Source of the DNA: Rhipicephalus microplus
Taxonomy: Eukaryota; Arthropoda; Arachnida; Ixodida; Ixodidae
NCBI RefSeq assembly: GCF_043290135.1
Contig: NC_134710.1
Span: forward strand, 458,180,376-458,244,375
DNA: 64,000 bases
Direction of reading: 5' to 3'
The notes beneath the pieces were generated by a model. That model was not told the origin of the DNA, ran no database searches, and was given only the letters and a program-made list of their open reading frames with translations. Positions 34,293 to 45,598 of the stretch are shown here, piece after piece. Positions within the stretch are counted from its first letter, which is position 1. The number at the start of each line of letters is the position of its first letter. The position numbers were made by a program, and so were the translations under genes.

Positions 34293-34550
34293 TGCGTGTC
34301 ATGTAATAACATGGCACACGGCATGCTCATGATGCGCTCGCCGTCATTTTGCTAGCTTCACATACACTGAATTTCGTAAAACGTGACGTGAATGAATGCC
34401 AAGTGTATAAGACTGGTGGAAACATCATAATGATAAAATGCGTGTCATGTAACAACATGACAACATACCACGCTCATAATGCGCTCGGTGCCGTTTTACT
34501 AGCGTCACATATACCTAATTTGGTATTACGGGACGTGGAAAGACAACTGA
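34293..34550. repeat. Tandem duplication, period ~145 bp
   Basis: Two diverged copies begin at about 34293 and 34440. Each runs from CATGTAA.AACATG through ATGCGCTCG, a TTTGCTAGC/TTTACTAGC block and TCACATA to a GACGTG motif. No coding function. Confidence 0.6.
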
Positions 34551-34777
34551 GCAGAAATGCAAGGTACAAATATAATAATGATGACATGGAACTCGTGTAC
34601 GTATAATTTACATGCGCCTCGTAAGGTAATGCCGATTTTATTGTACAATTCAACCTTCCTCATTCGTACTTTTCATATCGTCGATTCCCACTGTGGATGG
34701 GATCTGCCAATTGTTCTTCTATCTTGTGCTCCGCTTGATCCTGCACTCCTCTGCTGGGACCGCTGCACCGAGAGAGA

Positions 34778-37706
34778 GGTTACAGCCCAGGCAACAATGA
34801 TTCGCCCTTCCGCTCTCTGTACTGCTCGTGTACTAATCGACTAAATTCTTCATCATATAGAATTCGCTGTGCTATCCCCGTGCTCCCATGTACTCATTTT
34901 AGGCTGGGACTTTCTTTCCTCTGCTTCTGCGGCTATTTGCTGTGCACAACGTGTCATCCATCTTACTGACACGGACCACTTGCTCAACGACGAAACCTAC
35001 AGGCCACTTCGACTCATCGCTGCAGTAGACATCGAGTTACCACTAAACGAACATCAATTAGTTACAGTTTTGTCCAACGACGTCGACTCTGGTGACATTT
35101 TGGTCACTCCGTCACCACGTTGCCTTAATAAAGGCATAGCTCTCGCATCAGGTGTGGCTCGCTTCAACAATGCATCAACTGTCCTCACTGCTACCAACAT
35201 CACACAAGATAAAATTTTACTAACACGGGGCACTACTGTCGTCTGCGTTGCCGAAATTCCCCATGCCCCATGCCACGCATCGACGACGCCCTAGATTCCT
35301 TACAGGGTGCAGAATACTTTTCGAGCCTCGACTTGCGTTCCGGCTATTGGCGAATCCCCATGCACGAAGATGATAAAGAAAAAACTGCGTTTGCAACCCC
35401 GCACGGCCTATACGAATTCAATGTTATGCTGTTCGGTCTATGCAATGCGCCCGCAACTTTTGAGCGCATGATTGACACCGTGCTGCGTGGCCTGAAATGG
35501 AAGACTTGCCTATGTTACCTCGATGACATTGTTGTCTTTTCATCAACGTTTCCTCAACATCTGCAACGCTTGGACGAGGTCCTGACTTGTCTTCCGAGCG
35601 CTGGTCTTCAAATAACACTATAAAGTGCCATTTCGCCAGCAGATCAATCAAGACACTCGGTCATTTTGTGAGCAAGGACAGAATTCGTCCAGACCCTGAT
35701 AAAACTGCTGCAGTGCTTCGCTTCCCTCGCCCTCACAAACCGAAAGATTTGCGAAGTTTCCTTGGTCTCGGCTCTCACTTTCGGCGATTCATACAAAACA
35801 TTGCCTCCATAGCCGCACAACTTCATAAGCTACTTCCTTCCGGTATGCCCTTTCAGTGGTCTCAGGAATGTGAATCGGCTTTTGACAGGTTGAAGAGTGC
35901 CCTCATGACCAACCCTGTACTTGCTCATTTTCACGATGATGCACCGACCTTCCTGCACACAGACGCCAGAGGCCGTGGTTTGGGAGCCGTGCTCCTGCAA
36001 CGCGACAACTCTTCGCGAGAGCGAGTCGTTGCATACACCAGCCGCGTCCTCTCCGCAGCCGAGAGGATCTACACGATCACCGAGCAGGAGTGCCTCGCCA
36101 TCGTTTGGTCAGTACAAAAATTTCGTCCATATCTACATGGCCGCAATTTCACCATTGTGACCGACCACCATGTTTTATGTTGGCTTTCGACCCTCAAGAA
36201 CTTGTCGGGATGCCTCGGACGCTGGATTTTACGCCTCCAAGAATATGATTTTGAGATCGTGTACAAGTGTGGCAGGAAGCATAATAACGCCGATGCTCTT
36301 TCTCGCTGCCCACTACCAGGGACTGCACACGGGGTTTCCGCCATCATTTTGCACAACACGCCCTCGGAGTCCACGTCTACGGCGGTTTCCTCTCTCGCCT
36401 CTATGGACTAGCTGCCTTCGGACGACCCCCACGATTTTCCTTCTCTACAGTTGGCTGACCCATACTGTCGATGTATTATAGGCTACCTCCTTGGCAGTTC
36501 CCGTCCACCTAATGCAAGGCTCCTTCGCCAACTCTCACAATTTAAGCTAGACAACTTGGTGCTCTACTGCAAAATTTACCATCCTGACGGTCAGCGCTGG
36601 GTTCCCACTCTACCCCGATCGCTTCGGTCCGAAATCCTCAGGGCGCTTCGTGACCATCCGACTGCTGGTCACCTTCGTTACCATAAAACCTACGATCGCC
36701 TTCGAAGTCGGTTTTATTGGCGAGGCATTACCACTAGTGTAGCTCGGTACGTCGGGTCCTGCACTACCTGCCACTGTAGATAACTACCAACATCTGCTCC
36801 CGCCGGTACACTACAGCCTCTTCCATGCCCAGCCACACCATTTGAAGTTGTAGGCGTCGATCTTTATGACCCCCTCCCAGAAAGTGCTGCTGAAACCGCT
36901 GGAGAGTAACAGCAGTTGACCATTTGACACGCTACGCCGAGACGGCATCCGTTACTACTGGTTCAGCTTCTGAGATTGCCGATTTCGTTCTCCGAACCAT
37001 TATACTGCGTCATGGTGCTCCACGTGTGTTGCTCAGTGACAGTGGAAGGGCCTTCTTTTCACAACTAGTGAACGAACTTCTTCACGCCTCCGGCACAACT
37101 CACAAGACTGCCTCTTGTTATCATGCCCAGACTAACGGCCTCACTGAGCGATTCCACCGCACTCTTGCTGACCTGATCGCCGCCTATATTCAACCAGACC
37201 ACAAAAACTGGGACGTTGTTCTACCATTCCTCACTTTTGCCTACAATGCGGCCATTCAGCGGACAACCGGCTGCTCGCCATTTTACCTAGTTTATGGGCG
37301 CTCCCCTATTTCTTTCCTGGACGTCTCTTTCTTTACCTGCCAAGCGAATTCATCTCCATCCTCTTCAGACGAATACGTTTCACGACTCGCACAGTGCCGC
37401 CCACGTGCTCGTATAAACACTGAAGCCCGCCAGCAAGACAGAAAGCTAGTTTATGATGAATCGCATCGTGCTGTATCCTTCCAACCTGGAGACGAAGTGC
37501 TCCTTTTGATGCCTGTTCGCACACCTGGTTTGTATGACAAATTTCAGCCTCGGTTTATCGGGCCGTACACAGTTCTTGAAGAGACTTTACCAGTGAATTA
37601 TCGCGTGACGCCACTTGTAGCCTCAGCAGATCACCATTATCGAACTACAGAGGTCGTCCATGTCTCCCGTATGAAGCCCTCTATGCGCCGTTCTTTGTCC
37701 CCTTGA
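34778..37706 (+). pseudogene. Ty3/gypsy pol, 5'-truncated, left-arm copy
   Basis: The sequence begins just after the protease active site. It continues with a post-protease region (34869-35294), reverse transcriptase (35270-35623: RIDDALDSLQGAEYF, then YLDD), the connection and RNase H (35587-36411: HTDARGRGLG and TDHHVLCWLS), the integrase zinc region (36451-36783) and the integrase core (36924-37706: LLSDSGRAFF, HAQTNGLTERF). Frames are broken at about 35270, 35600, 36411 and 36783-36924. The N-terminal finger part of the reverse transcriptase is deleted between 35255 and 35265, a deletion shared with the right-arm copy. The element cannot encode an active polymerase. Confidence 0.88.
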
Positions 37707-37749
37707 CATGCCGTGGCCAGGCTGGCCGCTTTCACGTGGGGGGAATCCC

Positions 37750-37920
37750 TGTGGGCATTTAGTATACGCATCCTCTTTCCCGGTACATTATCATCATTAT
37801 CATGTGTGGCTTATGCACCCTCATCGTTGTCGCGTTGCATCATCATCTTGGCTCAGTCATCGTAGCTGTCGGCTGCCTGTTCCTCGGGACTAATAAAGGG
37901 TAATCCAAACCAAGACTTCA
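37750..37920 (+). mobile_element. Gypsy 3' LTR, left arm
   Basis: 171 bp from TGTGGGCATT to AAGACTTCA, preceded by a purine-rich tract (CGTGGGGGGAA) that would prime plus-strand synthesis and followed directly by TAATATATATA. Near-identical to the LTRs at 28677 and 60912. Confidence 0.9.
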
Positions 37921-38279
37921 TAATATATATATGACGTCGGAAGGCAGTGGCTTGTAGTAGAAGCCGAGGAAGAAGAAGTCAGATAGAAATAAACGTCTCA
38001 GTTATGGTCTCACTATTTTCCTTTATTTATTTTTTTGCAAATTTGCAATTGGCACTTAAAGTTATAAATAACAAAAGTTTTAGAAATGAAGCAATGCTGA
38101 AAGTAGCGGGCAAATTCACCTTATCATTGGCCAATCTCTTCTTTTGGGTACGAGCCATTTGCAGAGGAAAGCAACAACAACAAGAACAACAACAACAACA
38201 ACCACAACAACAACACCAAATGTGGCGTATGAGCCAAGCCACGTCTCCCAGTCATCATAGCGTCACACGAGTCGACGGG

Positions 38280-38873
38280 ATGAAGATCTGGCGGCCACTT
38301 CATAAACCGACCATCATCATCGAAAATCTCAGCAAGACACATTGGCCGAACATTGACCACACGAGTACATCCCAACTCTACACCATAACCAGTATCATTA
38401 CAGCACCATCCGATGGCTTTGACAATCCCAAGTACACCAAGTCAGCGGACAACGGACCCGTACAGGACAGGCTCAACCCGTTCGAGCTCCACGCCGCTGC
38501 TTCATCCTGGTCGAAAAAAGGGATGATCACCAACATTATTGACTACATCTCAGGTGAGGCATCCAAATTTTACCTCAGCCACATCTTCGAGAATGATGAG
38601 TCTTGGAAAACGATCAAAGAAATCATCACCCATTTCAAAGGATACGATTAGGACCTGGCCATACCTCATCAGCTGAAGGCTTTCCAACTCGTCCATCGCA
38701 GTTACACGAAGTCTTCTTGCCGTAGGCGTAATTCCCAAACAAGTCTTCAGAGTAAATATTCCTCTATTGCAACATCATCTGACTCATCCGAATACACGTC
38801 CCGCATCACAACACCGACTAGGGACTTGCACGTGGCAGCAGAGAAGGTAATGGCACATACCGTATGCCGATAG
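38280..38873 (+). pseudogene. Gag-like ORF of the small LTR element (left copy)
   Basis: From the methionine just after the 5' LTR, a 123-codon frame contains LNPFELHAAASSW, then IIDYISGEASKFYLSHI and SWKTIKEIITHF. The order (aromatic and alanine-rich helix, a GEA..FYL helix, a W..I.E.I..F helix) resembles the capsid region of LTR-element gag. A TAG at 38649 interrupts it, and the same frame continues to about 38873 with a plausible coding composition. The right-arm copy at 55294-55667 has the same stop, so the stop predates the duplication. The assignment to gag rests on pattern only. Confidence 0.45.
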
Positions 38874-38910
38874 AAATGTAGGCCATTTTGCAAAAAGACT
38901 GAACTTACGG

Positions 38911-39501
38911 TTGGACTTTTTATGGCCAATGAAATTGGCATTTCCAATGTGTTTACTGCACCATAACACTCCAGGTGTTACTGAACAACCCGAATCACTT
39001 GATGCTTTGTGTCGCACGCATGGCCCACACGGCTCCGGACGTGTGACGGCATTTACGCGTGACGAGTTTGTGAATCCTCACAATACCAACCCGCACCCTG
39101 ATATTCTAGACCAGAGTCTTTCAAAAGACGTTCTCAGCTCAGTTACCCAGCAAAAAGAAAAACAAACGTCAGAAGCCCCTCAAGCCATGTCTGCCGCGCT
39201 CTCATTTTTAGGTGATAACACACAAGTGAGTCGAAACACAACAGCAGTTTCGAATCTACCAAAGCCGGCGCATTGTGAACTGACAGAAACATTTACAATT
39301 AATAATGACACACAACCATCTGGGAAGCTTTCTCATCACTCTGTCACGCTGCTCTTATCTCAAGAAAAGCCCTGCAGTACAGTATCGACTACCGACTATC
39401 TACTGATAACCACACCATGCAAAGAAATGCAGACTCATGTTCCTGAAGGATGCCCATCTGACCAAATTTCGCAACAAAACGAGCAATTTCAACAAAGGTG
39501 A
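38911..39501 (+). CDS. Unidentified 196-codon ORF in the small LTR element
   Basis: An open frame rich in serine, threonine, glutamine and asparagine, without recognisable domain, membrane segment or zinc motif. The counterpart at 55034-54444 is open over the same length and differs at only about a dozen residues, several of them conservative. It could be a linker or C-terminal gag segment, or an element-specific protein. Its frame differs from that of the gag-like ORF upstream. Confidence 0.35.
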   Translation: MDFLWPMKLAFPMCLLHHNTPGVTEQPESLDALCRTHGPHGSGRVTAFTRDEFVNPHNTNPHPDILDQSLSKDVLSSVTQQKEKQTSEAPQAMSAALSFLGDNTQVSRNTTAVSNLPKPAHCELTETFTINNDTQPSGKLSHHSVTLLLSQEKPCSTVSTTDYLLITTPCKEMQTHVPEGCPSDQISQQNEQFQQR

Positions 39502-40288
39502 CTGTGCGAACCCCAGGAACTACAACGGCTACTTGAACAATAACAACGACCAAGTGAAATCTCCTCAAGACTACACTTGAGGCTTCAAGGTCATTAAAGA
39601 CAACAGCAATTAAAGAAGCAAAGACAAAGTCAATGCCTAAGCCATCTTCGCAGAAAGCAACATCGACAAAATTTTCTGCACCAGTTCTCAATGCCATGTC
39701 TGCAATCCATCAAACTGAGAAAACCCCACAAAAAGTTACGAAAGAGACAAGAAGTTACCACGTATACAACGGAGAAAAAAATACATCGTCCCATCAGCCT
39801 TGGTTCTCATGTACGCCGACTAGAAGCAAAGCGCCTGTTACCACGACGGCGCTGGAGCTGATGCCAAGGACTTTCGTCAATCCAATGCTATGCATATTTC
39901 AAGCCTTGTTCGTACCTCACAGGATTTCAAGTCGTGTCATTATCAGTGCAAATGTGCAAGGCTGAGTTAAGCTATCCCGGGCGCAGCAGCCTGCCTTGTC
40001 CACCAGAGCTAGCCTAGATATGACCGGACTGCTGCCCTCTGCTGTGAAGCTTTTGTACGAGTTGAGAAACTCTCTTCTTAAATCGAACTGCTGCGTATTT
40101 TGACATTCTTCACTTTATGCTTTTTGTTGTTTTGTAGATGGTAACGTGCGGATTCTTTTGGGGAGGGGGAGGGGAATTCTGTGACGTAGGAAGGCAGTGA
40201 CTTGTAGTAGAAGCTGAGAACGAAGAAGGCACAATAGAAAAAACATGGGGTATGAGCCAGGCCACGTCTTCCAGTCATCATAGCGTCA

Positions 40289-40311
40289 TATATATATATA
40301 TATATATATAT
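40289..40311. repeat. (TA)n at left edge of Penelope-like element
   Basis: About 23 bp of TA between the small LTR element and the Penelope-like element. With the longer run at 45675-45770 it represents the TA tract that received the insertion. Confidence 0.9.
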
Positions 40312-40357
40312 AGGCAGGCATGGTGGTTGAGTGGCCGTAGCGTTGCATATAGTCTAG

Positions 40358-41465
40358 TAGATCCTCCGTTAGCGGTCACAACGTGGTTTATTTCGACGTT
40401 TCGGCCTAGAGTCTGGCCTTCATCAGGAATAAAGATACAGTTTGTCGGTGCTCAGCTTTATACAATCTCAAATCAGAGGGCAAGGAAAGAGGGAAAAAAG
40501 AAAAGAAAAAAAAAGAAAAGGAAAGAAAAAAAGAAAAAGAGAGAAGAATAATATACGGTGGACGCCCCTCGGGTGCCCCCTTCCACTTTTCCCTCCACTT
40601 CCCCCTCATCTCTCTCCCCTCTCTCCCCTTCACCTTTCTGATGTCAGCGATCTGTGTATGTTTCCGTTCACTAGCACATTCCTCCCGATCAGACGGCCCC
40701 TCCCGGCACTGGCGGTTCGGTGTGGGGTAAAAAAGAGCTTTTCAGGAAGTCCTAAGCCTTTAACTAATCGGGGTCCCGTAAACAATTCGTCGTAGAAGGA
40801 CGGGGGCCGCGTATTGTGGCAGAGGCTGGTCAGCGGGCATTTTAGGATGTTCTAAGCCTTTAACTACTCCGCGCCCTGTCAACATTTCGTCGTAAAAATA
40901 GGGGTGCCCCGTATTGCGGTACGCTGTGCAAGCGCGTGCAATGCGAATTCCTGGCCCGCTTCTAAATTACGCGTGTCGTGGGGGCCTCCCGGCTGTGCAT
41001 ATGGTTGCTGTTGGGCATGTCGTGCATGGCACAATTGATTGGGTAGTAAAATAAAACAGAAAACAGACGACAGCTGCACTTAGGAAGAGTAGTTACACTT
41101 GGAATTGTTTTAGGTTGTCCAGTGCCCTTCGCAGCTGCAGGGCCGTGAACTCAGTTACTATTTTCATTGTTGCCGTTATTGTTTTCTAATGCTTTATTTG
41201 CTGCAAGTGTACCAGGATTCTCATTTATTCCTCTATCGAGGGTGTTAAATCGGTGGATAAGGTATGACTCTCGTTGTTCACGTTCTCGATTTGATTTAAA
41301 TCCCGTCTCTGAGAGCGTTACTGATAGTTTGTCGAATGCATGGTCGGGAAGATTGAGATGTTTTGATAGAGGTAGACTTGGGGCTGATTTCGCATGGGCT
41401 CTGTGATTATTGAAGCGAATCCTAAATGGTGTTTCTGTTTGTCCCATGTACTGCATACCACACAC
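40358..41465 (-). repeat. Inverted 5' terminal copy (pLTR) of the Penelope-like element
   Basis: Reverse complement of 44570-45674 with few differences. On the minus strand it carries the C-terminal part of the GIY-YIG endonuclease (41465-41151), then untranslated sequence and the hammerhead. At its inner end a 13-bp string, TGCATACCACACA, occurs twice in direct orientation (41452 and 41466), perhaps a scar of the template jump that made the junction. Confidence 0.88.
40387..40433 (-). ncRNA. Hammerhead ribozyme motif, minus-strand copy
   Basis: The minus strand carries the same sequence as 45599-45645: TTTATTC, CTGATGA, GGCC...GGCC, GAAA, CGTC, GAAATAAA. The core bases are intact. The motif lies in the inverted terminal copy, so it would be active only in an antisense transcript. 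Confidence 0.8.
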
Positions 41466-41478
41466 TGCATACCACACA

Positions 41479-42135
41479 GAGACAGTCAAGACCTACTGCC
41501 GAAGACCAAGCAAGGTGTCATACATTGACTACCAATTCGAGCAGTTGCCACCAAGACGCTTTCTTGCTGCGGATGGGCTTCATCCAAGTTTTATGGGTGT
41601 CGCTTTGATTGCCGAAACCCTCAAGAAAGCACTCGGTCGTGGAGATCTTGAAGCTACAACGGGGTGGTCGACTCAACCAGCAGCTCCCGTGAATATACGT
41701 TCAACACAACAAGACACCCACGAGAAGACTTCTGCATATCAACATACACCTGGAGCCCCACACCCACCCAACACCACAGATGAGTTCCCGACGATCAACG
41801 AAACTGTGACTTCCGCGAGCCTCAAGCACCCCCTCACCATCATCAACAGCGCACCACTACTAGGGGAGAAGTCTGCAGAACAGACAACACGCGTCTTTCC
41901 ATTGCGGATGTCGAGACCAAAAGCACTACACGACAGCACCACTACACCACTCCTCAAAGGGAAGCCTGCCGAACAACGGAACCGCGTCCCCCTATTACGG
42001 ACCCCGGAACTGCCAACGAGCACGTTCGCCGGGAGCCCAACGCCGAAATTCTCCCCACAACGACGAAGGCCTGCCGGACATAACTACAACCTGCGCACCT
42101 CATCAGTACCATCGCCGCACCCAAAAGAAGATTGA
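41479..42135 (+). CDS. ORF1 fragment with SGNH-hydrolase C-terminal motif
   Basis: The frame is cut at its 5' end by the junction with the inverted copy. Near its start it reads FLAADGLHPSFMGVALIAET, which matches block V of SGNH/GDSL esterases: D-x-x-H, carrying the catalytic aspartate and histidine, followed by the G.......A helix. The first three SGNH blocks, including the catalytic serine, would lie in the lost part. The remainder is a threonine/proline-rich region ending in basic GHNYNLRT-type sequence and a TGA at 42133. SGNH esterase domains are known in ORF1 of CR1-type LINEs, and their presence beside a Penelope RT is unexpected. Possible readings are a genuine ORF1 or capture from another element. 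Confidence 0.55.
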   Translation, partial: ETVKTYCRRPSKVSYIDYQFEQLPPRRFLAADGLHPSFMGVALIAETLKKALGRGDLEATTGWSTQPAAPVNIRSTQQDTHEKTSAYQHTPGAPHPPNTTDEFPTINETVTSASLKHPLTIINSAPLLGEKSAEQTTRVFPLRMSRPKALHDSTTTPLLKGKPAEQRNRVPLLRTPELPTSTFAGSPTPKFSPQRRRPAGHNYNLRTSSVPSPHPKED

Positions 42136-42137
42136 CT

Positions 42138-44883
42138 TCTGAAATGTAAGTCCAGCTCATCACTTCCCAGTTGCAGTGCCACTTTCCTTAAAGTACGAAA
42201 ACTTGCTGACAAACGAATTAGACATGAAATGCATAAATCAACATTGCAAGTGTACCTTCGTGCTAGAATAGCCCCCAAGGGTATGACACTCTCCCTCACA
42301 CCAGCCGCTACAAATCTAGATAAACACGACCAAATAACATGGAAAAACGTCCTCCTTGAGGCATCTCTTAAATTAACAGAAATTGCTCTTAATCATAGTG
42401 ACAAGCAGGTAAAGAAGCTGGTCGCTATGACCAACACCATTCTCCGCCACAACACTTTATCGAACGAAGAAATCACGCGATTAACAGAATTTGAGCAGAA
42501 TAAATACCAAGCCATCAGGACCACAAAAATTCATAAACTCGAAAGAGACCATGTGCCGAAACCCGCGTTCCCTGATACAGTGCCTTATCATTACAACACC
42601 ACCACCCAGGAAAACACTAAGGGTACAAACGAGCACCCATCTAGGAACACACCGTGTGACACTGTGGTTGTAAACTTATCGGACACGAGCTTGTCACCTG
42701 ACGAAGTAAAACTGCTATCTAAGGGACTAAGCTTCTGCCCGACCACAAAATTTTTCGATGAATTCCACTTACTCCAAGACCTCGACAACTTCGCTCGAAG
42801 CTTAAGGTTGCGCGAATATTTCTTGGATAGGCCTTCTAACCACGGAACAATTCACCGTCGTAAATCAAATGATTGGACACCGAACAGTAATCGAGACAAG
42901 TGCTTGGACATTTATATCACCGCAGTACAGAAAGATATAGTACACGAATACCACAGACAGAAAGGAAACCGAGAAAAGTAGACCAAATCTGAAAAAGTAA
43001 GTATGAAAAATTTGGCATCTAGGACAGACATAACAATAAAACCCGCTGACAAAGGAGGAGCAATTGTAGTCCTTAATACAACCAACTACCTACAAGAAGC
43101 ATACCGCCAACTAGACGACTCAAGATTTTACGAACGCCTCCCAGGTGATCCGACAGACGAATACAAACGTATCGTATCAACAGAACTAAAGAAACTGTTG
43201 GACGCAGAGGAGATAACCAACACTGACCACAAACTGATGCAAGCAGCATACCCTCGTCCAGGTCGCTTCTACATCCTCCCGAAAATTCATAAACCTGGTA
43301 AATCAGGTCGACCAATCATATCAGGCATCGGTACAATAACTGAACCCATATCAGGGTACGTGGACAAACTAATAAGCCACATTCCATGCACCCTCGCGTC
43401 GTACATAAAAGACACCACACATTTTCTTCGAGACATTGCGGGTATCTGTGTGCCGAAAAACTCGTACTTGGTTACTCTTGATGTCTCTTCATTATATACA
43501 AATATTCCTCACGATGAAGGCATAGCTGCATTACAAAACATGTACACAAACCATAGACAATCTAACACCCCAGGTTCCTCTGCCATTGCAACATTGACGA
43601 GGATGGTCCTCGAATTAAATTCATTCGAGTTTATCCAAGAGTATTTTCGACAAATCAGCAGGACCGCTATGGGCACCAAAATGGCACCTAATTATGCCAA
43701 CATATTTATGGGAAAGCTAGAATCTGAATTTCTTGCACAAAGTTCCTTGAAACCAATGTTATACAGAAGATACATAGACGACATCTTTCTCATTTGGACC
43801 CACAGCGAGGACAAACTTCTCAGCTTTATAGACACTTCCAATGCTGTACATCCGAACATACACTTCACACACACATACTCGCAAGTTACCGTAAATTTTC
43901 TTGATGTTACCATAACGATAGAAGAAGAGAAGCTCTCTACAACCCTATATCGCAAACCAACGGATCGACAACAATACCTTCATTACCAAAGCGATCACCC
44001 ACGCCACTGTAAAAACAGTATTCCATACAGCCAGGCTCACCGGTTTAAGCGAATCTGCTCTAGAGACGCTGACTTTGACATGAGCTCACAGAGGCTAAAA
44101 CTTATGCTCGAGCAACAAAAATACCCCCCACATGTAATTATTGACGCTGTTCAAAAAGCGAGAAAACTAAAGCGTGAAGACTTACTTATGAAGCGACCAC
44201 CACGAGAAGACCCACAACGAACAAACCTCTGCTTCACTTACAGCACAAACTTCCCCAATGTGAACAAAATCCTTAAACGACATTGCAACATTCTGGAACA
44301 AAGTGACCGTCTGAAACGCGCATTCCCATCCGCTCCAGGCGTCGTTTACCGACGATCACGTAACCTCAAAGACACCCTTGTCCACTCCCAAATTAACACA
44401 TCACCCCCCAATAATTGATGCCGCCCTTGCTCAAAGCCACGATGTCTTGTATGTAAGGCGATGCGAGAAACAGACAAAGCAACCAGCACGCAATCCAAGT
44501 TTTCGATTAACATACGAGGAAACCTAACATGCGATTCCTCTAATGTGGTGTACCTACTCGAATGCAACGTGTGTGGTATGCAGTACATCGGACAAACAGA
44601 AACACCATTTAGGATTCGCTTCAATAATCACAGAGCCCATGCGAAATCAGCCCCAAGTCTACCTCTATCAAAACATCTCAATCTTCCCGACCATGCATTC
44701 GACAAACTATCAGTAACGCTCTTAGAGACGGGATTTAAATCAAATCGAGAACGTGAACAACGAGAGTCATACCTTATCCACCGATTTAACACCCTCGATA
44801 GAGGAATAAATGAGAATCCTGGTAAACTTGCAGCAATTAAAGCATTAGAAAACAATAACGGCAACAATGAAAATAGTAACTGA
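42138..44883 (+). pseudogene. Penelope-like RT and GIY-YIG endonuclease, two internal stops
   Basis: One reading frame is kept throughout, interrupted by TAG at 42979 and TGA at 44416. The N-terminal part (to 42978; first ATG at 42229) is a basic, helical region typical of Penelope-like proteins (ARIAPKGMTLSL). The segment from 43003 holds the RT: IKPADKGGAIVVL, GRPIISGIGTITEPISGYVD, motif A LVTLDVSSLYTNIP (Asp near residue 160), motif B GTKMAPNYANIFMG and the YIDD box at residues 257-260. Immediately after the second stop a Cys-rich motif (C..C...RC..C, 44419-44457) and the GIY-YIG nuclease follow (VVYLLEC..CGMQYIGQT, then R...H). The RT copies RNA at nicked target ends and the GIY-YIG domain supplies the nick. 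Catalytic motifs look intact apart from the stops. Confidence 0.88.
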
Positions 44884-45598
44884 GTTCACGGCACTGCAGC
44901 TGCGAAGGGCACTAGACAACCTAAAACAATTCCAAGTGTAACTACTCTTCCTAAGTGCAGCTGTCGTCTGTTTTCTGTTTTATTTTACTACCCAATCAAT
45001 TGTGCCATGCACGACATGCCCAACAGCAACCATGTGCACAGCCGGGAGGCCCCCACGACACGCGTAATTTAGAAGCGGGCCAGGAATTCGCATTGCACGT
45101 GCTTGCACAGCCTACCACAATACGGGGCACCCCTATTTTTACGACGAAATGTTGACAGGGCGCGGAGTAGTTAAAGGCTTAGAACTTCCTAAAATGCCCG
45201 CTGACCAGCCTCTGCCACAATACGCGGCCCCCGTCCTTCTACGACGAATTGTTTACGGGACCCAGATTAGTTAAAGGCTTACGACTTCCTGAAAAGCTCT
45301 TTTTTGCCCCACACCGAACCGCCAGTGCCAGGAGGGGCCGTCTGATCGGGAAGAATGCGCTAGTGAACGGAAACATACACAGATCGCTGACATCAGAAAG
45401 GTGAAGGGGAGTGGGGGAGAGAGATGAGGGGGGAAGTGGAGGGAAAAGTGGAAGGGGGGCACCCGAGGGGCGTCCACCGTATATTATTCTTCTATTCTTT
45501 TCTTTTTTTCTTTCCTTTTCTTTTTTCTTTTCTTTTTTTCCTCTTTCTTTGCCCTCTGATTTCAGATTGTATAAAGCTGAGCACCAACAAACTGTATC
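44884..45598 (+). other. 3' untranslated region of the Penelope-like element
   Basis: Non-coding, inverted duplicate of 40434-41150. It contains a T/C-rich tract (45483-45550) and two copies of a short AGTTAAAGGCTTA motif (45169 and 45270) near CGACGAA strings. Confidence 0.7.

Larger units (their letters stand above)
37932..40288 (+). mobile_element. Small gag-only LTR retroelement, left-arm copy
   Basis: Terminal repeats start TGACGTCGGAAGGCAGTG / TGACGTAGGAAGGCAGTG and end CATCATAGCGTCA. The 5' copy spans 37932-38265 (334 bp). The 3' copy spans 40182-40288 (107 bp) and lacks about 230 bp of the middle. A strong purine tract (GGGGAGGGGGAGGGGAA) lies just before the 3' LTR. TA tracts flank both ends. 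The 1.9-kb interior encodes a gag-like peptide and a second unidentified frame but no polymerase, so it would depend on another element. Confidence 0.75.

Noticed and set aside
40473..40550. A/G-rich tract as coding for a lysine-rich protein
   Set aside because: It is part of the untranslated end of the Penelope-like element and is present in inverted form at 45483-45550.
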